This document shows, piece by piece, positions 51,024 through 63,138 of a DNA stretch of 64,000 nt; positions within the stretch are counted from its first letter, which is position 1, and each line of letters opens with the position of its first letter. The translations under genes and the position numbers were made by a program. The DNA lies in assembly GCF_019049675.1 (NCBI RefSeq), contig NZ_JAFMOW010000045.1, positions 1 through 64,000 on the forward strand, in the 5' to 3' direction. The stretch comes from Rahnella bonaserana (GTDB taxonomy: Bacteria; Pseudomonadota; Gammaproteobacteria; Enterobacterales; Enterobacteriaceae). The notes beneath the pieces were generated by a model. It was not told the DNA's origin, ran no database searches, and saw only the letters and a program-made list of their open reading frames with translations.

Positions 51024-53207
51024 ATGTCTGTACTTCCCGATCAGCACGTCATTAATCAAATTATCTCTGGCCACTACGCTGATCCTTTTTCTCTTTTGGG
51101 AATGCATTCTGTCGCTGCCGGGCTGGAAGTACGTGCCCTGTTGCCGGATGCCGATCAGGTCTGGGTTATTGATGTAGAAAAAGGCAAGCAGGTGGCAGAG
51201 CTGCGACGTTATGACGATCGCGGTTTCTTCGTCGGCCTGATCCCACGTCGTAAAAATGCGTTCCGTTACAAGCTGGAAGTCCGCTGGGGCGAGGATCGCC
51301 ATGTGATTGACGACCCGTACCGGTTCGGCACGTTGTTGCAGGAGCTTGATATCTGGCTGCTGGCAGAAGGCACGCATCTGCGGCCATATGAAAAACTCGG
51401 TGCGCATCTGCAAACGCTCGACAATGTCGAAGGCGTGAGTTTCGCGGTCTGGGCACCGAACGCCACGCGGGTTTCCGTGGTCGGTGAATTCAATTTCTGG
51501 GATGGCCGCCGTCACCCGATGCGTCAGCGCCGTGAAAACGGCATCTGGGAATTATTCATTCCTGCCGTCCGCGAAGGGCAGCTGTATAAATTCGAAATTA
51601 TCGACTGCCGCGGCAATGTCAGCCTGCGTGCCGATCCTTATGCCTTTGAGGCGCAAATGCGTCCGGACACCGCCTCGTGCGTGCGTAAATTACCGGATGT
51701 TGTGCCGCATTCAGAAAGCAGAAAGAAAGCGAATGCGCTGAATCAGCCCATTTCTGTTTATGAAGTGCATCTTGGTTCCTGGCGTCGTCATACCGATGAC
51801 AATTTCTGGCTCAGCTACGGCGAACTGGCCGAGCAGTTAGTTTCCTACGCTAAATGGATGGGTTTTACACATATCGAACTGATGCCGGTCAACGAGCATC
51901 CGTTTGATGGCAGCTGGGGTTATCAGCCGCTGGGCATGTACGCGCCGACACGTCGTTTCGGCACGCCGATGGAGTTCAAAGCCTTTGTCGATGCCGCGCA
52001 CAATGCCGGTCTGAATGTGATCCTCGACTGGGTGCCGGGGCATTTTCCGAGCGATACCTACGGGCTGGCGCAGTTCGATGGCACCGCGCTGTATGAATAT
52101 GCCGATCCGCGCGAAGGTTATCATCAGGACTGGAACACGCTGATTTATAACTATGGCCGCCATGAAGTGCGTAACTATCTGGCCGGAAATGGTTTTTACT
52201 GGATTGAGCGCTTTGGTATTGACGGTCTGCGCGTTGATGCCGTGGCATCGATGATTTACCGCGATTACAGCCGTAAAGCCGGCGAGTGGATCCCCAACTA
52301 TTACGGCGGCCGTGAAAACCTCGAGGCGATTTCCTTCCTGAAATACACCAACCATACGATTGGCAAGGAACTCGGCGGCGCGGTGACGCTGGCCGAAGAA
52401 TCGACTGATTATCCGGGCGTCACCATGCCGCCGGATGCCAACGGACTGGGCTTCCATTACAAATGGAATTTGGGCTGGATGCACGATTCTCTGGCTTATA
52501 TGCAGCTGGATCCGGTTCACCGCAAATACCACCACAATCTCATGACGTTCGGCGTGCTTTACGCCTATAGCGAGAACTTCATGCTGCCGCTTTCGCACGA
52601 TGAAGTGGTGCACGGTAAAAAATCCCTGCTGGATAAAATGCCCGGCGATGTCTGGCAGAAGTTTGCCAACCTGCGCGCCTATTACGGCTTTATGTGGGCG
52701 CATCCGGGCAAAAAACTGCTGTTTATGGGGGGCGAATTTGCGCAGGGGCGCGAGTGGAATTTCGACGCCAGCCTCGACTGGCATCTGCTTGACGATCCAA
52801 GCGGCTGGCACAGCGGTGTGCAGCATCTGGTGCGCGACCTGAACCTGACCTATCAGGCCAACGCGCCGCTTTATGAACTGGATTATAACCCGCGCGGCTT
52901 CGAATGGCTGGTAGTCGATGACCATGAAAACTCTATTTTCGCCTTTGCACGTCGCGACGAAAACGGTGGTGAAATCATCGTTATCAGCAACTTCACGCCG
53001 GTACCACGCGAGCACTACCGTATCGGGATTGGCCGCCCAGGCCGTTACCGCGAAATTCTTAACACCGATTCGCATTTCTACCGTGGCAGCAATGTCGGCA
53101 ACGGCGGCGACGTTTACAGTGAAAACACCGGTCATCATCAGCGTGAACATTCGATAAGCGTAACGATCCCGCCGCTGGCGACGGTTTATTTGCGAAGGGA
53201 GGCGTAA
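51024..53207 (+). CDS. glgB: 1,4-alpha-glucan branching enzyme GlgB
   Basis: This 727-residue enzyme introduces alpha-1,6 branches into glycogen. It has the enterobacterial N-terminal N1 extension (about 1-115), a CBM48 domain (about 125-215; [20 protein letters not shown]) and the GH13 catalytic barrel. The nucleophile is Asp405 in [13 protein letters not shown] and the acid/base is Glu458 in VTLAEESTD; both fall at E. coli residue numbers. The C-terminal all-beta domain ends in [12 protein letters not shown]. It is the first gene of glgBXCAP. Its TAA stop shares its last base with the glgX start (TAATG), so translation is coupled. Confidence 0.97.
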   Translation: MSVLPDQHVINQIISGHYADPFSLLGMHSVAAGLEVRALLPDADQVWVIDVEKGKQVAELRRYDDRGFFVGLIPRRKNAFRYKLEVRWGEDRHVIDDPYRFGTLLQELDIWLLAEGTHLRPYEKLGAHLQTLDNVEGVSFAVWAPNATRVSVVGEFNFWDGRRHPMRQRRENGIWELFIPAVREGQLYKFEIIDCRGNVSLRADPYAFEAQMRPDTASCVRKLPDVVPHSESRKKANALNQPISVYEVHLGSWRRHTDDNFWLSYGELAEQLVSYAKWMGFTHIELMPVNEHPFDGSWGYQPLGMYAPTRRFGTPMEFKAFVDAAHNAGLNVILDWVPGHFPSDTYGLAQFDGTALYEYADPREGYHQDWNTLIYNYGRHEVRNYLAGNGFYWIERFGIDGLRVDAVASMIYRDYSRKAGEWIPNYYGGRENLEAISFLKYTNHTIGKELGGAVTLAEESTDYPGVTMPPDANGLGFHYKWNLGWMHDSLAYMQLDPVHRKYHHNLMTFGVLYAYSENFMLPLSHDEVVHGKKSLLDKMPGDVWQKFANLRAYYGFMWAHPGKKLLFMGGEFAQGREWNFDASLDWHLLDDPSGWHSGVQHLVRDLNLTYQANAPLYELDYNPRGFEWLVVDDHENSIFAFARRDENGGEIIVISNFTPVPREHYRIGIGRPGRYREILNTDSHFYRGSNVGNGGDVYSENTGHHQREHSISVTIPPLATVYLRREA

Positions 53208-55231
53208 TGAAACAGCTCGCGTCCGGTCAGCCTGCACCTTTTGGTGCGCATCTCAGAGATAACGGCGTCAATTTTTGCCTGTACTCCGCACATGCGGAAA
53301 AAGTGGAGTTATGTCTGTTTGATGAGACCGGCAGCGAGCAGCATCTGCCTTTACCGGGGCGTACCGGTAATCTCTGGCACGGTTTTCTGCCCGACGCCAA
53401 AGCCGGACAACGCTATGGTTACCGCGTTTACGGGCCGTTCGACCCGAAAAATGGCCATCGCTTTAACCCGAAAAAAGTGCTGATTGACCCGAGTGCGCGG
53501 GCGATTGACGGCGTCCTGCACGACAACGCGCGCTTTACCGGTGGCACTGACGCGCCGGACGATAAAGACAGCGCCGTGGTTGCGCCAAAATCTGTCGTCG
53601 TCGCCGGGAATTTCGACTGGGGCGATGATAAACCGCCCGCAATACCCTGGGGCGAAACGGTGATTTACGAGGCGCATGTACGCGGTCTGACCCGTCAGCA
53701 CCCACGTATTCCGGCGGCGGTTCGCGGCACCTATGCCGGACTGGCGCATCCGGTCATGCTCGAATATTTACAGCATCTGGGCGTGACGGCGATAGAACTG
53801 TTGCCGGTGCAACACCATGCCGATGAGCCGCGTTTGCAAAAACTGGGGCTGAACAATTACTGGGGCTACAACGTGCTGGCACCGTGCGCGGTGGACCCGC
53901 GTTATGGCAGCGGACTGGGCGGTGTGTCAGCGCTGAATGAGTTTAAATCGGCGGTTAAAGCGCTGCATCAGGCCGGTATCGAAGTGATACTTGACGTGGT
54001 GTTCAACCACAGCGCTGAACTGGATATTGACGGACCGTTTATCTCGTTTCGCGGCATCGACAATGCCAGTTATTACTGGCTCAACGAAGACGGTTCCGAC
54101 AACAACATGACCGGCTGCGGCAACACGCTGCGTCTGATTGACGATGAAGTCATCGCCTGGACAATTGACTGCCTGAATTACTGGGTACGCGAATGTCACG
54201 TCGATGGCTTCCGTTTTGATTTAGCCACCGTTCTCGGCAGAACGCCGGAGTTCAGTGCGCAATCGCCGCTGTTCAGCGCCATTAAGCAGGATGCGACTCT
54301 CTCGCAGGTCAAACTGATCGCAGAACCCTGGGATATCGGTACCGGTGGCTATCAGCTCGGCAATTTCCCGCCCCCGTTTGCTGAATGGAGCGATATCTGG
54401 CGCGACGATATGCGTCAGTTCTGGCTGCACGGCGATCTTTCTCTTGGACAGTTTGCCGGACGTTTCGCGGCTTCTGCCGACAAATTCAATCCCGCACAAC
54501 GTGAACCCTGCGCCAGCGTAAATATGCTGACGGCACACGACGGTTTCACGCTGCGCGATCTTGTGAGTTTTAACCAGAAACACAACCAGGCTAACGGCGA
54601 AGAAAATCGCGATGGCCACAATGAAAATTTCAGCCAAAACCACGGCGAAGAAGGGCTGGAGGCGTCTGCACACGTTCTGCAACAGCGCCGTCTCAGTCAG
54701 CGTGCTTTGCTGGCAACGCTGTTTCTGTCACAGGGCACGCCGATGTTGCTGGCCGGTGATGAACTCGGTAACAGCCAGTCTGGCAACAACAACGCCTATT
54801 GTCAGGACAATCCGCTGACCTGGCTCGACTGGGAAAATGCCGATGAAAGCCTGACGGCCTACACCGCTGCGCTGATTGCGTTGCGCCGGAAAATTCCGGC
54901 ACTGACGCAAAACCGCTGGTGGCAGGAAGGCAGCGAAGACGTGCAATGGCTGAATCAACAGGGGCAACCGATGAGCCCCGGCGACTGGGAACAGGGGCCG
55001 CAGCAATGGCTGCAAATCTGTCTGTCTCAGCGCTGGTTGCTTATCGTCAATGCTTCGTTGCACGACGTGGATTTGCAACTGCCGCCGGGAAACTGGCAGC
55101 CGGTTGCACCGTTCAACAGCGTGCTTTTTGATGAGGAACCCCGGCGTGTCATGGAAGGCTCGCAATGGCGGGCAGCAGCAAAAACCCTCTGTGTCCTACA
55201 AGATTTCACCCCACAGAGCCGGTCATTATAA
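53207..55231 (+). CDS. glgX: Glycogen debranching enzyme GlgX
   Basis: This 674-residue GH13 enzyme removes the short branches left after phosphorylase action. Order: CBM48-like N-terminal domain ([20 protein letters not shown]), catalytic barrel with nucleophile Asp338 ([14 protein letters not shown]) and acid/base Glu373 (LIAEPWDIG), then a C-terminal beta domain. It is slightly longer than the 657 residues of E. coli GlgX. The ATG overlaps the glgB stop by one base and has GGGAGG upstream. glgC starts 17 bases later. Confidence 0.96.
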   Translation: MKQLASGQPAPFGAHLRDNGVNFCLYSAHAEKVELCLFDETGSEQHLPLPGRTGNLWHGFLPDAKAGQRYGYRVYGPFDPKNGHRFNPKKVLIDPSARAIDGVLHDNARFTGGTDAPDDKDSAVVAPKSVVVAGNFDWGDDKPPAIPWGETVIYEAHVRGLTRQHPRIPAAVRGTYAGLAHPVMLEYLQHLGVTAIELLPVQHHADEPRLQKLGLNNYWGYNVLAPCAVDPRYGSGLGGVSALNEFKSAVKALHQAGIEVILDVVFNHSAELDIDGPFISFRGIDNASYYWLNEDGSDNNMTGCGNTLRLIDDEVIAWTIDCLNYWVRECHVDGFRFDLATVLGRTPEFSAQSPLFSAIKQDATLSQVKLIAEPWDIGTGGYQLGNFPPPFAEWSDIWRDDMRQFWLHGDLSLGQFAGRFAASADKFNPAQREPCASVNMLTAHDGFTLRDLVSFNQKHNQANGEENRDGHNENFSQNHGEEGLEASAHVLQQRRLSQRALLATLFLSQGTPMLLAGDELGNSQSGNNNAYCQDNPLTWLDWENADESLTAYTAALIALRRKIPALTQNRWWQEGSEDVQWLNQQGQPMSPGDWEQGPQQWLQICLSQRWLLIVNASLHDVDLQLPPGNWQPVAPFNSVLFDEEPRRVMEGSQWRAAAKTLCVLQDFTPQSRSL

Positions 55232-55248
55232 AAACAAAGGAGTCAGAT

Positions 55249-56526
55249 ATGGCGACATTAGACAACCGGGACCCGGTCATGCTGGCACGACAGTTGCCGC
55301 TGAAATCCGTGGCGTTAATTCTTGCCGGGGGACGTGGTTCAAGACTGAAAGATTTGACCTCAACCCGGGCAAAACCCGCCGTCCACTTCGGCGGGAAATT
55401 CCGCATCATTGATTTTGCCCTGTCGAACTGCCTCAACTCGGGGATTCGCCGCATCGGTGTCATTACGCAATATCAGTCGCACACGCTGGTTCAGCATATT
55501 CAGCGCGGATGGTCTTTCTTCAATGAAGAAATGAACGAGTTCGTGGATTTACTGCCCGCGCAGCAACGCCACAGCACCGAGCACTGGTACAAAGGCACCG
55601 CCGATGCGGTGTATCAGAATCTGGATATTATCCGCCGCTATAACGCCGAATTTGTGGTGATTCTGGCGGGCGATCATATCTACAAAATGGACTACTCGCG
55701 GATGCTGATCGACCACGTACAGAAAGGCGGTGAATGTACTGTCGCCTGCCTGGAAGTGCCGCGTGCCGAGGCCAGCGAGTTTGGTGTTATCGGCGTCACT
55801 GAGGATTATCACATCACCAGTTTTGTCGAGAAACCGAAAGACCCGCCAGCGATGCCCGGTAACCCCGATATGGCGCTGGCGAGCATGGGCATCTACATTT
55901 TTAATGCGGACTATCTGTTTCGTATGCTCGAAGAAGACATGGCAAGCGAGGAATCCAGCCATGATTTCGGCAAAGACCTGATCCCGAAACTGACCCGTCA
56001 GGGCGTTGCCCGCGCGCATCCGTTCGGACTTTCCTGCGTAACGCAAAACGATGACGCGCCGCCGTACTGGCGTGATGTCGGCACGCTCGACGCCTACTGG
56101 CGCGCCAATCTGGATCTGGCGTCCGTCACGCCGGAGCTGGATATGTACGACCGCGACTGGCCGATCCGCACGCATATGGAGCCATTGCCACCGGCCAAAT
56201 TTGTGCAGGATCGCTCGGGCAGCCACGGCATGACCATGAACTCACTGGTGGCTGGCGGCGTGATTGTCTCCGGTTCTGTGGTGGTGCATTCCGTGCTGTT
56301 CCCGCGGGTACGCGTTAACTCTTTCTGCAACATTGATTCGACGATTATTTTGCCGGATGTGAACGTGGGGCGTTCATGCCGCTTGCGTAAATGCGTCATC
56401 GACCGCGCCTGTCAGATCCCCGAAGGCATGGTGATTGGCGAGAACGCGGATGAAGACAGCCGCCGGTTCTATCGCTCCGAAGGGGGCGTGGTGCTGGTAA
56501 CACGCGCTATGCTGGCGAAATTATAA
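55249..56526 (+). CDS. glgC: Glucose-1-phosphate adenylyltransferase GlgC
   Basis: This 425-residue enzyme makes ADP-glucose from glucose-1-phosphate and ATP, the committed and allosterically controlled step of bacterial glycogen synthesis. The N-terminal nucleotidyltransferase motif is [20 protein letters not shown] followed by [15 protein letters not shown]. The glucose-1-phosphate region has [13 protein letters not shown] and [10 protein letters not shown]. The C-terminal left-handed beta-helix includes [21 protein letters not shown] chose the ATG at 55249 (AAGGAG upstream), which matches the E. coli start; the open frame runs 28 codons further upstream inside glgX. Confidence 0.97.
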   Translation: MATLDNRDPVMLARQLPLKSVALILAGGRGSRLKDLTSTRAKPAVHFGGKFRIIDFALSNCLNSGIRRIGVITQYQSHTLVQHIQRGWSFFNEEMNEFVDLLPAQQRHSTEHWYKGTADAVYQNLDIIRRYNAEFVVILAGDHIYKMDYSRMLIDHVQKGGECTVACLEVPRAEASEFGVIGVTEDYHITSFVEKPKDPPAMPGNPDMALASMGIYIFNADYLFRMLEEDMASEESSHDFGKDLIPKLTRQGVARAHPFGLSCVTQNDDAPPYWRDVGTLDAYWRANLDLASVTPELDMYDRDWPIRTHMEPLPPAKFVQDRSGSHGMTMNSLVAGGVIVSGSVVVHSVLFPRVRVNSFCNIDSTIILPDVNVGRSCRLRKCVIDRACQIPEGMVIGENADEDSRRFYRSEGGVVLVTRAMLAKL

Positions 56527-56552
56527 ACAGACATTAGAAAGCACGACTTTTC

Positions 56553-56577
56553 GTCATCCCGGTATTGCCGGGATGAC
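56553..56577 (+). other. Intercistronic hairpin between glgC and glgA
   Basis: GTCATCCCGG (56553-56562) pairs with CCGGGATGAC (56568-56577) around a five-base loop. There is no T-run, so it is more likely an mRNA-stabilising or processing element, or a dispersed REP-like unit, than a terminator. Confidence 0.65.
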
Positions 56578-56597
56578 CGGGATAATCAGGAGCGCGA

Positions 56598-58034
56598 ATG
56601 CAGGTTTTACATGTTTGTTCCGAGCTGTTTCCGCTGTTAAAAACGGGCGGCCTTGCTGACGTCGCCGGTGCACTGCCCGCCGCTCAGATTGCGGAGGGCG
56701 CGGATGTCCGCGTGCTCATTCCAGGTTTTCCTGATGTCAAAAAAGGACTGGGAGAAACGCAGGTCATCGGCACGCTGGCGACCTTTGCCGGGCATGTCAC
56801 CCTTTCATTGGGTTACTTTGATGGCGTGGGTATTTATGTGATTGATGTACCCGGTTTGTACGATCGCCCCGGCAGTCCGTATCACGATCAATCGTCTTTT
56901 GCCTACCCGGATAACCATCTGCGCTTTGCGCTGCTGAGCTGGATGGCCTGCGAGCTGGCGCTGAATTTTGACCCGCACTGGAAGCCGGATATCGTTCATT
57001 CTCACGACTGGCACGCCGGTTTATGTTCTGCGTATATCCGTGCCCGCAACGCGCCGGTACGTACCGTGTTTACGGTACATAATCTGGCGTTTCAGGGGCT
57101 GTTCTTCGCGCATCATCTCGATGAGCTTTATATCCCGCGTGAATTCTTCCAGATGCACGGACTGGAATTCTATGGCCAGATTTCTTTCCTGAAAGCCGGT
57201 CTGTTTTATTCCGATCACGTGACCACCGTCAGCCCGACGTACGCCAAAGAAATCACCCGTCCGGAATTTGGTTACGGCATGGAATCGCTGTTGCTGGAGC
57301 GTGAAATGCAGGGGCGGCTGACCGGTATTCTTAACGGCGTCGATGAAGCCATCTGGCAGCCGCGCGATGACGTGCTGCTGTCGGCGCGTTACGACGCCGA
57401 TGATTTACGCTCCAAAGCGGTCAACAAAGCTTATCTGCAACGGGCGATGGGACTGGATGTGGATGATTCGCGTCTGGTCTTTGCAGTCGTCAGCCGCCTG
57501 ACCAGCCAGAAAGGGCTGGATCTGGTGCTCGAAGCGTTACCCGATTTACTCGAACGTGGCGGTCAGCTGGCGCTGTTAGGCGCAGGGGATGCGGTGCTGC
57601 AACAGGCATTCCTGGCGGCAGCGGCGGACAATCCGGGGCAGGTCGGCGTGCAGCTCGGTTATCACGAAGCGTTTTCCCACCGCATCATCGGCGGAGCGGA
57701 CGTCATCATGGTGCCGAGCCGTTTCGAGCCGTGCGGATTAACCCAACTTTACGGACTGAAATACGGCACCTTGCCGCTGGTACGTCGTACCGGCGGGCTG
57801 GCCGACACGGTAGTCGATTGTGCGCTGGAAAATCTGGCCGACGGAACTGCCAGTGGTTTTGTCTTTGAAGAAGCAACGGGGAAATCGCTCGGAAATGCGA
57901 TCCGCCGCGCATTTGTTTTGTGGAGCCGTCCTAAGCACTGGCGACACGTACAACAACACGCCATGGGTATTGATTTTGGCTGGAAGGTGGCTGCACAGGA
58001 ATATATCACCCTGTATAACCGCCTGATGTCCTGA
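56598..58034 (+). CDS. glgA: Glycogen synthase GlgA
   Basis: This 478-residue GT5 enzyme transfers glucose from ADP-glucose to the growing alpha-1,4 chain. The N-terminal KTGGLADV motif carries Lys15, which binds ADP-glucose. HDWHAGL (about residues 136-142) and the C-terminal [17 protein letters not shown] stretch hold the other catalytic residues. Length equals the family norm (477 in E. coli). The start has AGGAGCG upstream. It is fourth in glgBXCAP, and glgP follows after 38 bases. Confidence 0.97.
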   Translation: MQVLHVCSELFPLLKTGGLADVAGALPAAQIAEGADVRVLIPGFPDVKKGLGETQVIGTLATFAGHVTLSLGYFDGVGIYVIDVPGLYDRPGSPYHDQSSFAYPDNHLRFALLSWMACELALNFDPHWKPDIVHSHDWHAGLCSAYIRARNAPVRTVFTVHNLAFQGLFFAHHLDELYIPREFFQMHGLEFYGQISFLKAGLFYSDHVTTVSPTYAKEITRPEFGYGMESLLLEREMQGRLTGILNGVDEAIWQPRDDVLLSARYDADDLRSKAVNKAYLQRAMGLDVDDSRLVFAVVSRLTSQKGLDLVLEALPDLLERGGQLALLGAGDAVLQQAFLAAAADNPGQVGVQLGYHEAFSHRIIGGADVIMVPSRFEPCGLTQLYGLKYGTLPLVRRTGGLADTVVDCALENLADGTASGFVFEEATGKSLGNAIRRAFVLWSRPKHWRHVQQHAMGIDFGWKVAAQEYITLYNRLMS

Positions 58035-58072
58035 CCCCTGAACGCAGCTAACTTGATCGGGAATGTAACGTT

Positions 58073-60520
58073 ATGACTTCACCGTTTAATTACAACTCAC
58101 CGACAGTCAGTGTCGAAGCGCTAAAGCATTCGATTGCTTATAAACTGATGTTTATCATCGGCAAAGATCCGTCCATTGCGACCCAACATGACTGGCTGAA
58201 CGCCACGCTGTTTGCGGTTCGCGACCGTATGGTAGAACGATGGCTGCGTTCTAACCGCGCGCAAACTTCACAGGACGTACGGCAGGTTTATTACCTGTCG
58301 ATGGAGTTTCTGATTGGACGCACACTTTCCAATGCATTGCTGGCGATGGGGATTTACGACGATCTGAAAAGCGCGCTCGATGAAATGGGCTTTGATCTTG
58401 AAGAACTGATCGGCGAAGAAAATGACCCCGGTTTAGGCAATGGCGGCCTCGGACGGCTGGCCGCATGTTTTCTTGATTCCCTGGCCACGCTGGCGCTGCC
58501 GGGGCGCGGTTACGGTATCCGCTATGAATACGGCATGTTCGCGCAAAGTATTATCAACGGTGAGCAAAAAGAAGCGCCGGATTACTGGCTCGAATACGGT
58601 AATCCGTGGGAATTCCAGCGCTACAACACCCGTTATAAAGTGCGTTTCGGTGGACGTGTGCAGCACGAGGGTGTCAAAACCCGCTGGCTGGAAACCGAAG
58701 AAGTCATCGCCTGCGCTTACGATCAGGTTATTCCGGGCTACGACACTGACGCCACCAATACCCTGCGGTTGTGGGGCGCGCAGGCCAGTAACGAAATCAA
58801 TCTGGGTAAATTTAATCAGGGCGACTACTTTGCGGCGGTGGAAGATAAAAACCATTCCGAAAACGTATCGCGCGTTCTGTATCCCGATGACTCGACTTAT
58901 TCCGGGCGCGAGTTGCGGCTACGTCAGGAATATTTCCTGGTCTCGGCGACCGTGCAGGACATCCTTAACCGCCATTACACCACGCACCATACTTACGACA
59001 ATCTGGCCGATAAAATTGCTATTCACCTCAACGACACGCATCCGGTGCTGTCGATCCCTGAGCTGATGCGTCTTCTTATCGACGAGCATAAATTTGAATG
59101 GAAAGACGCGTGGGAGACGGTGTGTCGTGTGTTCTCTTACACCAACCACACGCTGATGAGCGAAGCGCTGGAAACCTGGCCGGTAGACATGATCGGCAAG
59201 ATCCTGCCGCGTCATCTGGAGATTATTTTTCAGATTAACGATCACTTCCTCAAAGAAGTGGCTGAGAAGATCCCTGACGATAACGGTCTGCTGTCGCGTG
59301 TTTCGATTATCGATGAAGGGAATGGCCGCAAAGTGCGGATGGCGTGGCTTGCGGTCATCGCCAGCCACAAAGTCAACGGCGTGTCCGAGCTGCATTCCGA
59401 GCTGATGGTGCAGTCGCTGTTTGCTGACTTTGCGCACATTTACCCGGACCGTTTCTGCAATAAAACCAATGGTGTGACGCCGCGCCGCTGGCTGGCACTG
59501 GCCAACAAACCGCTGTCGGCGGTAATTGATGATGCCATCGGCCAGACCTGGCGTTCGGATCTCAGTCAGCTGGCAGAACTGAAACAGAATCTGGATTATC
59601 TGAGTTTCCTGCAGGCGATCCGCAAAGCCAAGCTGGACAATAAAAAGCGGCTGGCGCTGTATATCGCCCAGAAGCTGAACATTGTGGTGGATCCGAAAAG
59701 CCTGTTCGACGTGCAGATTAAACGCATCCACGAATACAAACGTCAGCTGATGAACGTGCTGCACGTTATCACCCGTTATAACCGTATTCTGGAAGAACCG
59801 GACGCTGAGTGGGTACCGCGCACGGTAATTTTCGCCGGTAAAGCGGCATCGGCATATTACGCCGCCAAGCAAATTATCCGGTTGATCAACGACGTGGCGA
59901 CGGTGATCAACAGTGATCCGCGTATCGGCAATAAACTGAAGATCGTCTTCATTCCGAATTACAGCGTCAGTCTGGCGCAGCTGATCATCCCGGCGGCCGA
60001 TCTTTCCGAGCAGATCTCGCTGGCAGGCACTGAAGCGTCCGGTACCAGTAATATGAAATTTGCCCTGAACGGCGCGCTGACTATCGGTACGCTTGACGGG
60101 GCCAACGTCGAAATGCTCGAACATGTGGGCGAGGACAATATCTTTATCTTTGGCAACACCACGCCGCAAGTCGAGGCATTGCGCCAGAAAGGTTACAACC
60201 CGCATACCTACTTCGAGCAGGACGCCGAACTGCATCAGGTACTGACGCAAATCGCGACGGGTGTCTTCAGTCCTACTGAACCGAAGCGCTACACCAACCT
60301 GTTCGATACGCTGGTCAATCTCGGCGATCATTATCAGGTGCTGGCGGATTACCGCAGTTATGTCGATACGCAGGATAAAGTCGATGAGCTGTATAAACTG
60401 CCGGAAGAGTGGACGCGCCGCACGTTGCATAACATCGCCAACATGGGCTATTTCTCCTCGGATCGTACCATTCAGGAATACGCCGATGAGATATGGAATA
60501 TAAAGCCGGTGAAGTTGTAG
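58073..60520 (+). CDS. glgP: Glycogen phosphorylase GlgP
   Basis: This 815-residue PLP-dependent enzyme releases glucose-1-phosphate from glycogen ends. The PLP lysine is Lys662 in [20 protein letters not shown], at the E. coli position. The glycine-rich [18 protein letters not shown] motif and the H-L-N-D-T-H-P segment are also intact. It is the last gene of the glycogen operon. A hairpin follows after 25 bases, and glpD converges from the other side. Confidence 0.97.
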   Translation: MTSPFNYNSPTVSVEALKHSIAYKLMFIIGKDPSIATQHDWLNATLFAVRDRMVERWLRSNRAQTSQDVRQVYYLSMEFLIGRTLSNALLAMGIYDDLKSALDEMGFDLEELIGEENDPGLGNGGLGRLAACFLDSLATLALPGRGYGIRYEYGMFAQSIINGEQKEAPDYWLEYGNPWEFQRYNTRYKVRFGGRVQHEGVKTRWLETEEVIACAYDQVIPGYDTDATNTLRLWGAQASNEINLGKFNQGDYFAAVEDKNHSENVSRVLYPDDSTYSGRELRLRQEYFLVSATVQDILNRHYTTHHTYDNLADKIAIHLNDTHPVLSIPELMRLLIDEHKFEWKDAWETVCRVFSYTNHTLMSEALETWPVDMIGKILPRHLEIIFQINDHFLKEVAEKIPDDNGLLSRVSIIDEGNGRKVRMAWLAVIASHKVNGVSELHSELMVQSLFADFAHIYPDRFCNKTNGVTPRRWLALANKPLSAVIDDAIGQTWRSDLSQLAELKQNLDYLSFLQAIRKAKLDNKKRLALYIAQKLNIVVDPKSLFDVQIKRIHEYKRQLMNVLHVITRYNRILEEPDAEWVPRTVIFAGKAASAYYAAKQIIRLINDVATVINSDPRIGNKLKIVFIPNYSVSLAQLIIPAADLSEQISLAGTEASGTSNMKFALNGALTIGTLDGANVEMLEHVGEDNIFIFGNTTPQVEALRQKGYNPHTYFEQDAELHQVLTQIATGVFSPTEPKRYTNLFDTLVNLGDHYQVLADYRSYVDTQDKVDELYKLPEEWTRRTLHNIANMGYFSSDRTIQEYADEIWNIKPVKL

Positions 60521-60544
60521 AGCGGGAATAAAGGTGGGACTTTC

Positions 60545-60574
60545 AGCTCCTCCCCCTTCGCAGGGGGAGGAGCT
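60545..60574. other. Strong GC-rich hairpin between convergent glgP and glpD
   Basis: A 12-bp perfect stem (AGCTCCTCCCCC with GGGGGAGGAGCT) has a six-base loop and no T-run on either strand. It lies between two convergent genes. It may act as a weak or Rho-assisted terminator for both, or be a dispersed palindromic repeat. Confidence 0.6.
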
Positions 60575-60581
60575 AACTAAA

Positions 60582-62093
60582 TCACGACGCCAGCGACAAA
60601 TGTTTCTTCTGCTGTTTGTGTGTTTCCAGCCATTCGGCGACGCGTTGTTGCTGGGCTTTATCCAGCCACATACCGAGTTTGGTACGACGCCAGATAGCAT
60701 CATCAAGCTGTGAAACCCACTCTTTTTGCACCAGATAACGCAGTTCCGCTTCGTAGAATCCGTGACCGAAATCTTCGCCCAACGATTCCAGGCTGGTCGC
60801 GTCATTCAGGAACAGCTCCGTCTGGCTGCCGTAAGTCCGTGCATAACGGCGTGCCAGCGATTCCGGTAACCATTTAAAACGGGTACGCAGATTGGCGCTG
60901 TAGGTATCACGGTCGCCATTCAGTTTTCCGCCCGGCAATACGGCCGTTTTGGTCCACGCCGGACCGGCTTTCGGATAGTACTTCACCAGTTTTTCCAGCG
61001 CGTGTTCCGCCAGTTTACGGTAGGTAGTCAGCTTGCCGCCAAATACCGAAAGCAGCGGTGCTTTGCCATCCTGATCGTGAACGTCGAGGGTGTAATCGCG
61101 GGTGACGGCCTGTGGTGAATCAGATTCGTCATCGCACAGCGGACGCACACCGGAATAAGTCCAGACGATGTCTTCGGTGGTCAGCTGTTTCTTAAAGTGG
61201 TCGTTATACACTTTCAGCAGATAACCGACTTCTTTGTCATCGATTTTCACGTCTTTCGGATCGCCGTGATATTCCACGTCGGTGGTGCCGATAATCGAAA
61301 ATTCATCCATCCACGGGATCACAAACACAATTCGGTGATCTTCGTTTTGCAGAATGTAGGCCTGCGGCTGATTGTGCGCACGGGGCACCACAATATGACT
61401 GCCTTTGATCAGACGAATACCGTATGGCGATTTCAGTTTCAGGCCGTCGTCGAAGAAGTGTTTTACCCACGGACCGGTGGCATTCACCAGACCTTTTGCA
61501 CGCCAGGTGTAGGTTTTGCCGGTGTCGATATCTTCAGCTTCCACCATCCACATGCCGTCTTCACGCCATGCGCGGGTGACGCGGGTGTGGGTACGGACTT
61601 CGCCGCCACGTTTTTCCACTTCCTGAGCATTGACGACCACTAAACGCGCGTCATCCACCCAGCAGTCTGAGTATTCAAAACCTTTGGTCAGTTCGGGTTT
61701 CAGCACGGATTCACTGCCAAATTTCAGGCCTTTACTGGCCGGCAGGCTGGTACGTTTGCCAAGGTGGTCGTACAGGAACAGACCTGCGCGGATCATCCAG
61801 GCCGGACGCAAATGCGGCTGATGCGGTAAACGGAAACGCATCGGGAAAGCAATATGCGGTGCCATTTTCAACAGTACTTCACGTTCAGCCAGCGCTTCAC
61901 TAACCAGACGGAATTCGTAATGTTCCAGATAGCGCAGGCCACCGTGGATCAGTTTCGAACTGGCCGAAGAGGTCGCGCAGGCCAAGTCTTGCGCTTCAAG
62001 CAGCAGAACAGACAGCCCGCGGCCAGCTGCATCCACTGCGATGCCGGTACCATTAATACCGCCACCAATTACGATCAAGTCTTTGGTTTCCAC
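60582..62093 (-). CDS. glpD: Aerobic glycerol-3-phosphate dehydrogenase GlpD
   Basis: This 503-residue membrane-associated flavoprotein oxidises glycerol-3-phosphate to dihydroxyacetone phosphate and passes electrons to ubiquinone. The FAD-binding fold is at the N-terminus (DLIVIGGGINGTGIAVDAAG). LIHGGLRYLEHYEFRLVSEA and SVFGGKLTTYRKLAEHALEK are family hallmarks. The length matches E. coli (501). The start has GGAGGAAG upstream. GlpR and CRP sites precede it. In E. coli glpD is divergent from glpEGR; here glpR and glpG lie upstream on the same strand. Confidence 0.97.
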   Translation of the reverse strand: METKDLIVIGGGINGTGIAVDAAGRGLSVLLLEAQDLACATSSASSKLIHGGLRYLEHYEFRLVSEALAEREVLLKMAPHIAFPMRFRLPHQPHLRPAWMIRAGLFLYDHLGKRTSLPASKGLKFGSESVLKPELTKGFEYSDCWVDDARLVVVNAQEVEKRGGEVRTHTRVTRAWREDGMWMVEAEDIDTGKTYTWRAKGLVNATGPWVKHFFDDGLKLKSPYGIRLIKGSHIVVPRAHNQPQAYILQNEDHRIVFVIPWMDEFSIIGTTDVEYHGDPKDVKIDDKEVGYLLKVYNDHFKKQLTTEDIVWTYSGVRPLCDDESDSPQAVTRDYTLDVHDQDGKAPLLSVFGGKLTTYRKLAEHALEKLVKYYPKAGPAWTKTAVLPGGKLNGDRDTYSANLRTRFKWLPESLARRYARTYGSQTELFLNDATSLESLGEDFGHGFYEAELRYLVQKEWVSQLDDAIWRRTKLGMWLDKAQQQRVAEWLETHKQQKKHLSLAS

Positions 62094-62127
62094 GTCATCT
62101 TCCTCCAGATGTTCGCAATAGCTCTTT

Positions 62128-62219
62128 TATGTTCGTTTTCGCTCATTATTGTAATCGAGAATCGACAAACAAGCCAAGCGTTAACCAAATAAAAACAATT
62201 ATGCGTGATGAAGGTAACA
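62128..62219 (-). promoter_or_regulatory. glpD promoter with GlpR operator and probable CRP site
   Basis: On the minus strand a -10 TACAAT (62148-62153) follows TTGGCT at an 18-base spacing, giving a start near 62141. A GlpR-like operator overlaps it: TATGTTCGTTTTCGCTCATT (62128-62147, plus strand), against the consensus ATGTTCG-N4-CGAACAT. A further half site ATGTTCG lies at 62109-62115. TGTTA-N6-TCACG (62204-62219, minus strand) is a near-consensus CRP site about 70 bases upstream of the start. Confidence 0.6.
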
Positions 62220-62370
62220 TTTTTGTGGCGGTTTCGAGCAAAGCGGCAAAGAGGGAACGAAACCGAACGCGGTGAAGCGTGGAATTATTCGAAATTGTTC
62301 GTTTGAAACAGAAGTGGGGAGGGAGAAGAATGCAGGAGCGCGGCATTCGCGCTCCTTAAAACAACAAAAA

Positions 62371-63129
62371 TCAGCAGAGTTCGAGATGAACGTCGTATTT
62401 ATCGATAATGCTTTTTACGCTGTCCGGCGGCTGTTTGTCGGTAAACATGTAGTGGATTAAATCCATTTTACCGAGGTTGACCATGGCGTTACGGCCAAAT
62501 TTAGAATGGTCAGTCACCAGCATGACGCATCGCGAGTTTTCGATAATCGCGCGCTTGGTTCGCGCTTCGTGATAATCGAATTCGAGCAAGGAGCCGTCCA
62601 TATCAATGCCGCTGATACCGAGAATGCCGTAATCGAGGCGGAACTGAGAGATGAAATCGAGCGTCGCTTCACCCATGATGCCGCCATCGCGGGCGCGAAC
62701 TTCGCCGCCGGCCAGGAACAGGCGGCAGTCATCTTTCGCACTGTACAACGTGGCGACATTCAGATTATTGGTGACGATGCGCAGGTCTTTATGATTAAGC
62801 AGCGCATGTGCCACGGCTTCCGGCGTGGTGCCGATATCAATAAATAAGGTCGAACCGTCGGGGATCTGGCTGGCAACGCGCGCGGCAATTCGCGCTTTCG
62901 CTTCTGACCACATCACTTTACGGTCGTTGTACGCCGCATTCACCGAACTCGACGGTAATGCCGCCCCGCCGTGGTGACGGTGAATTTTATTCTGTTCGGC
63001 CAGGTCATTGAGATCACGGCGAATAGTTTGCGGGCTGACTGCAAAATGTTCCACCAGCTCTTCGGTACTGACATAACCCTGCTGGCGGACTAAATCGATA
63101 ATCGCATCATGGCGTTGTGTTTGTTTCAC
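62371..63129 (-). CDS. glpR: Glycerol-3-phosphate regulon repressor GlpR (DeoR family)
   Basis: This 252-residue repressor has the same length as E. coli GlpR. The DeoR helix-turn-helix is at the N-terminus (TQRHDAIIDLVRQQGYVSTE, VSPQTIRRDLNDLAEQNKIH). The C-terminal sugar-phosphate sensor has TLFIDIGTTPEAVAHAL and MGEATLDFISQFR. Glycerol-3-phosphate is the inducer in E. coli. It starts nine bases after the glpG stop, so the two form an operon. It should control glpD through the operator at 62128-62147. Confidence 0.96.
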   Translation of the reverse strand: MKQTQRHDAIIDLVRQQGYVSTEELVEHFAVSPQTIRRDLNDLAEQNKIHRHHGGAALPSSSVNAAYNDRKVMWSEAKARIAARVASQIPDGSTLFIDIGTTPEAVAHALLNHKDLRIVTNNLNVATLYSAKDDCRLFLAGGEVRARDGGIMGEATLDFISQFRLDYGILGISGIDMDGSLLEFDYHEARTKRAIIENSRCVMLVTDHSKFGRNAMVNLGKMDLIHYMFTDKQPPDSVKSIIDKYDVHLELC

Positions 63130-63138
63130 CCGGATCCC

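Noticed and set aside
51837-53237. 466-codon open frame opposite glgB
   Set aside because: glgB is certain from its catalytic residues, and the antisense product resembles no protein family.
58919-60805. 628-codon open frame opposite glgP and running into glpD
   Set aside because: It spans the ends of two well-identified genes and their intergenic hairpin. Its sequence is only the complement of conserved coding DNA.
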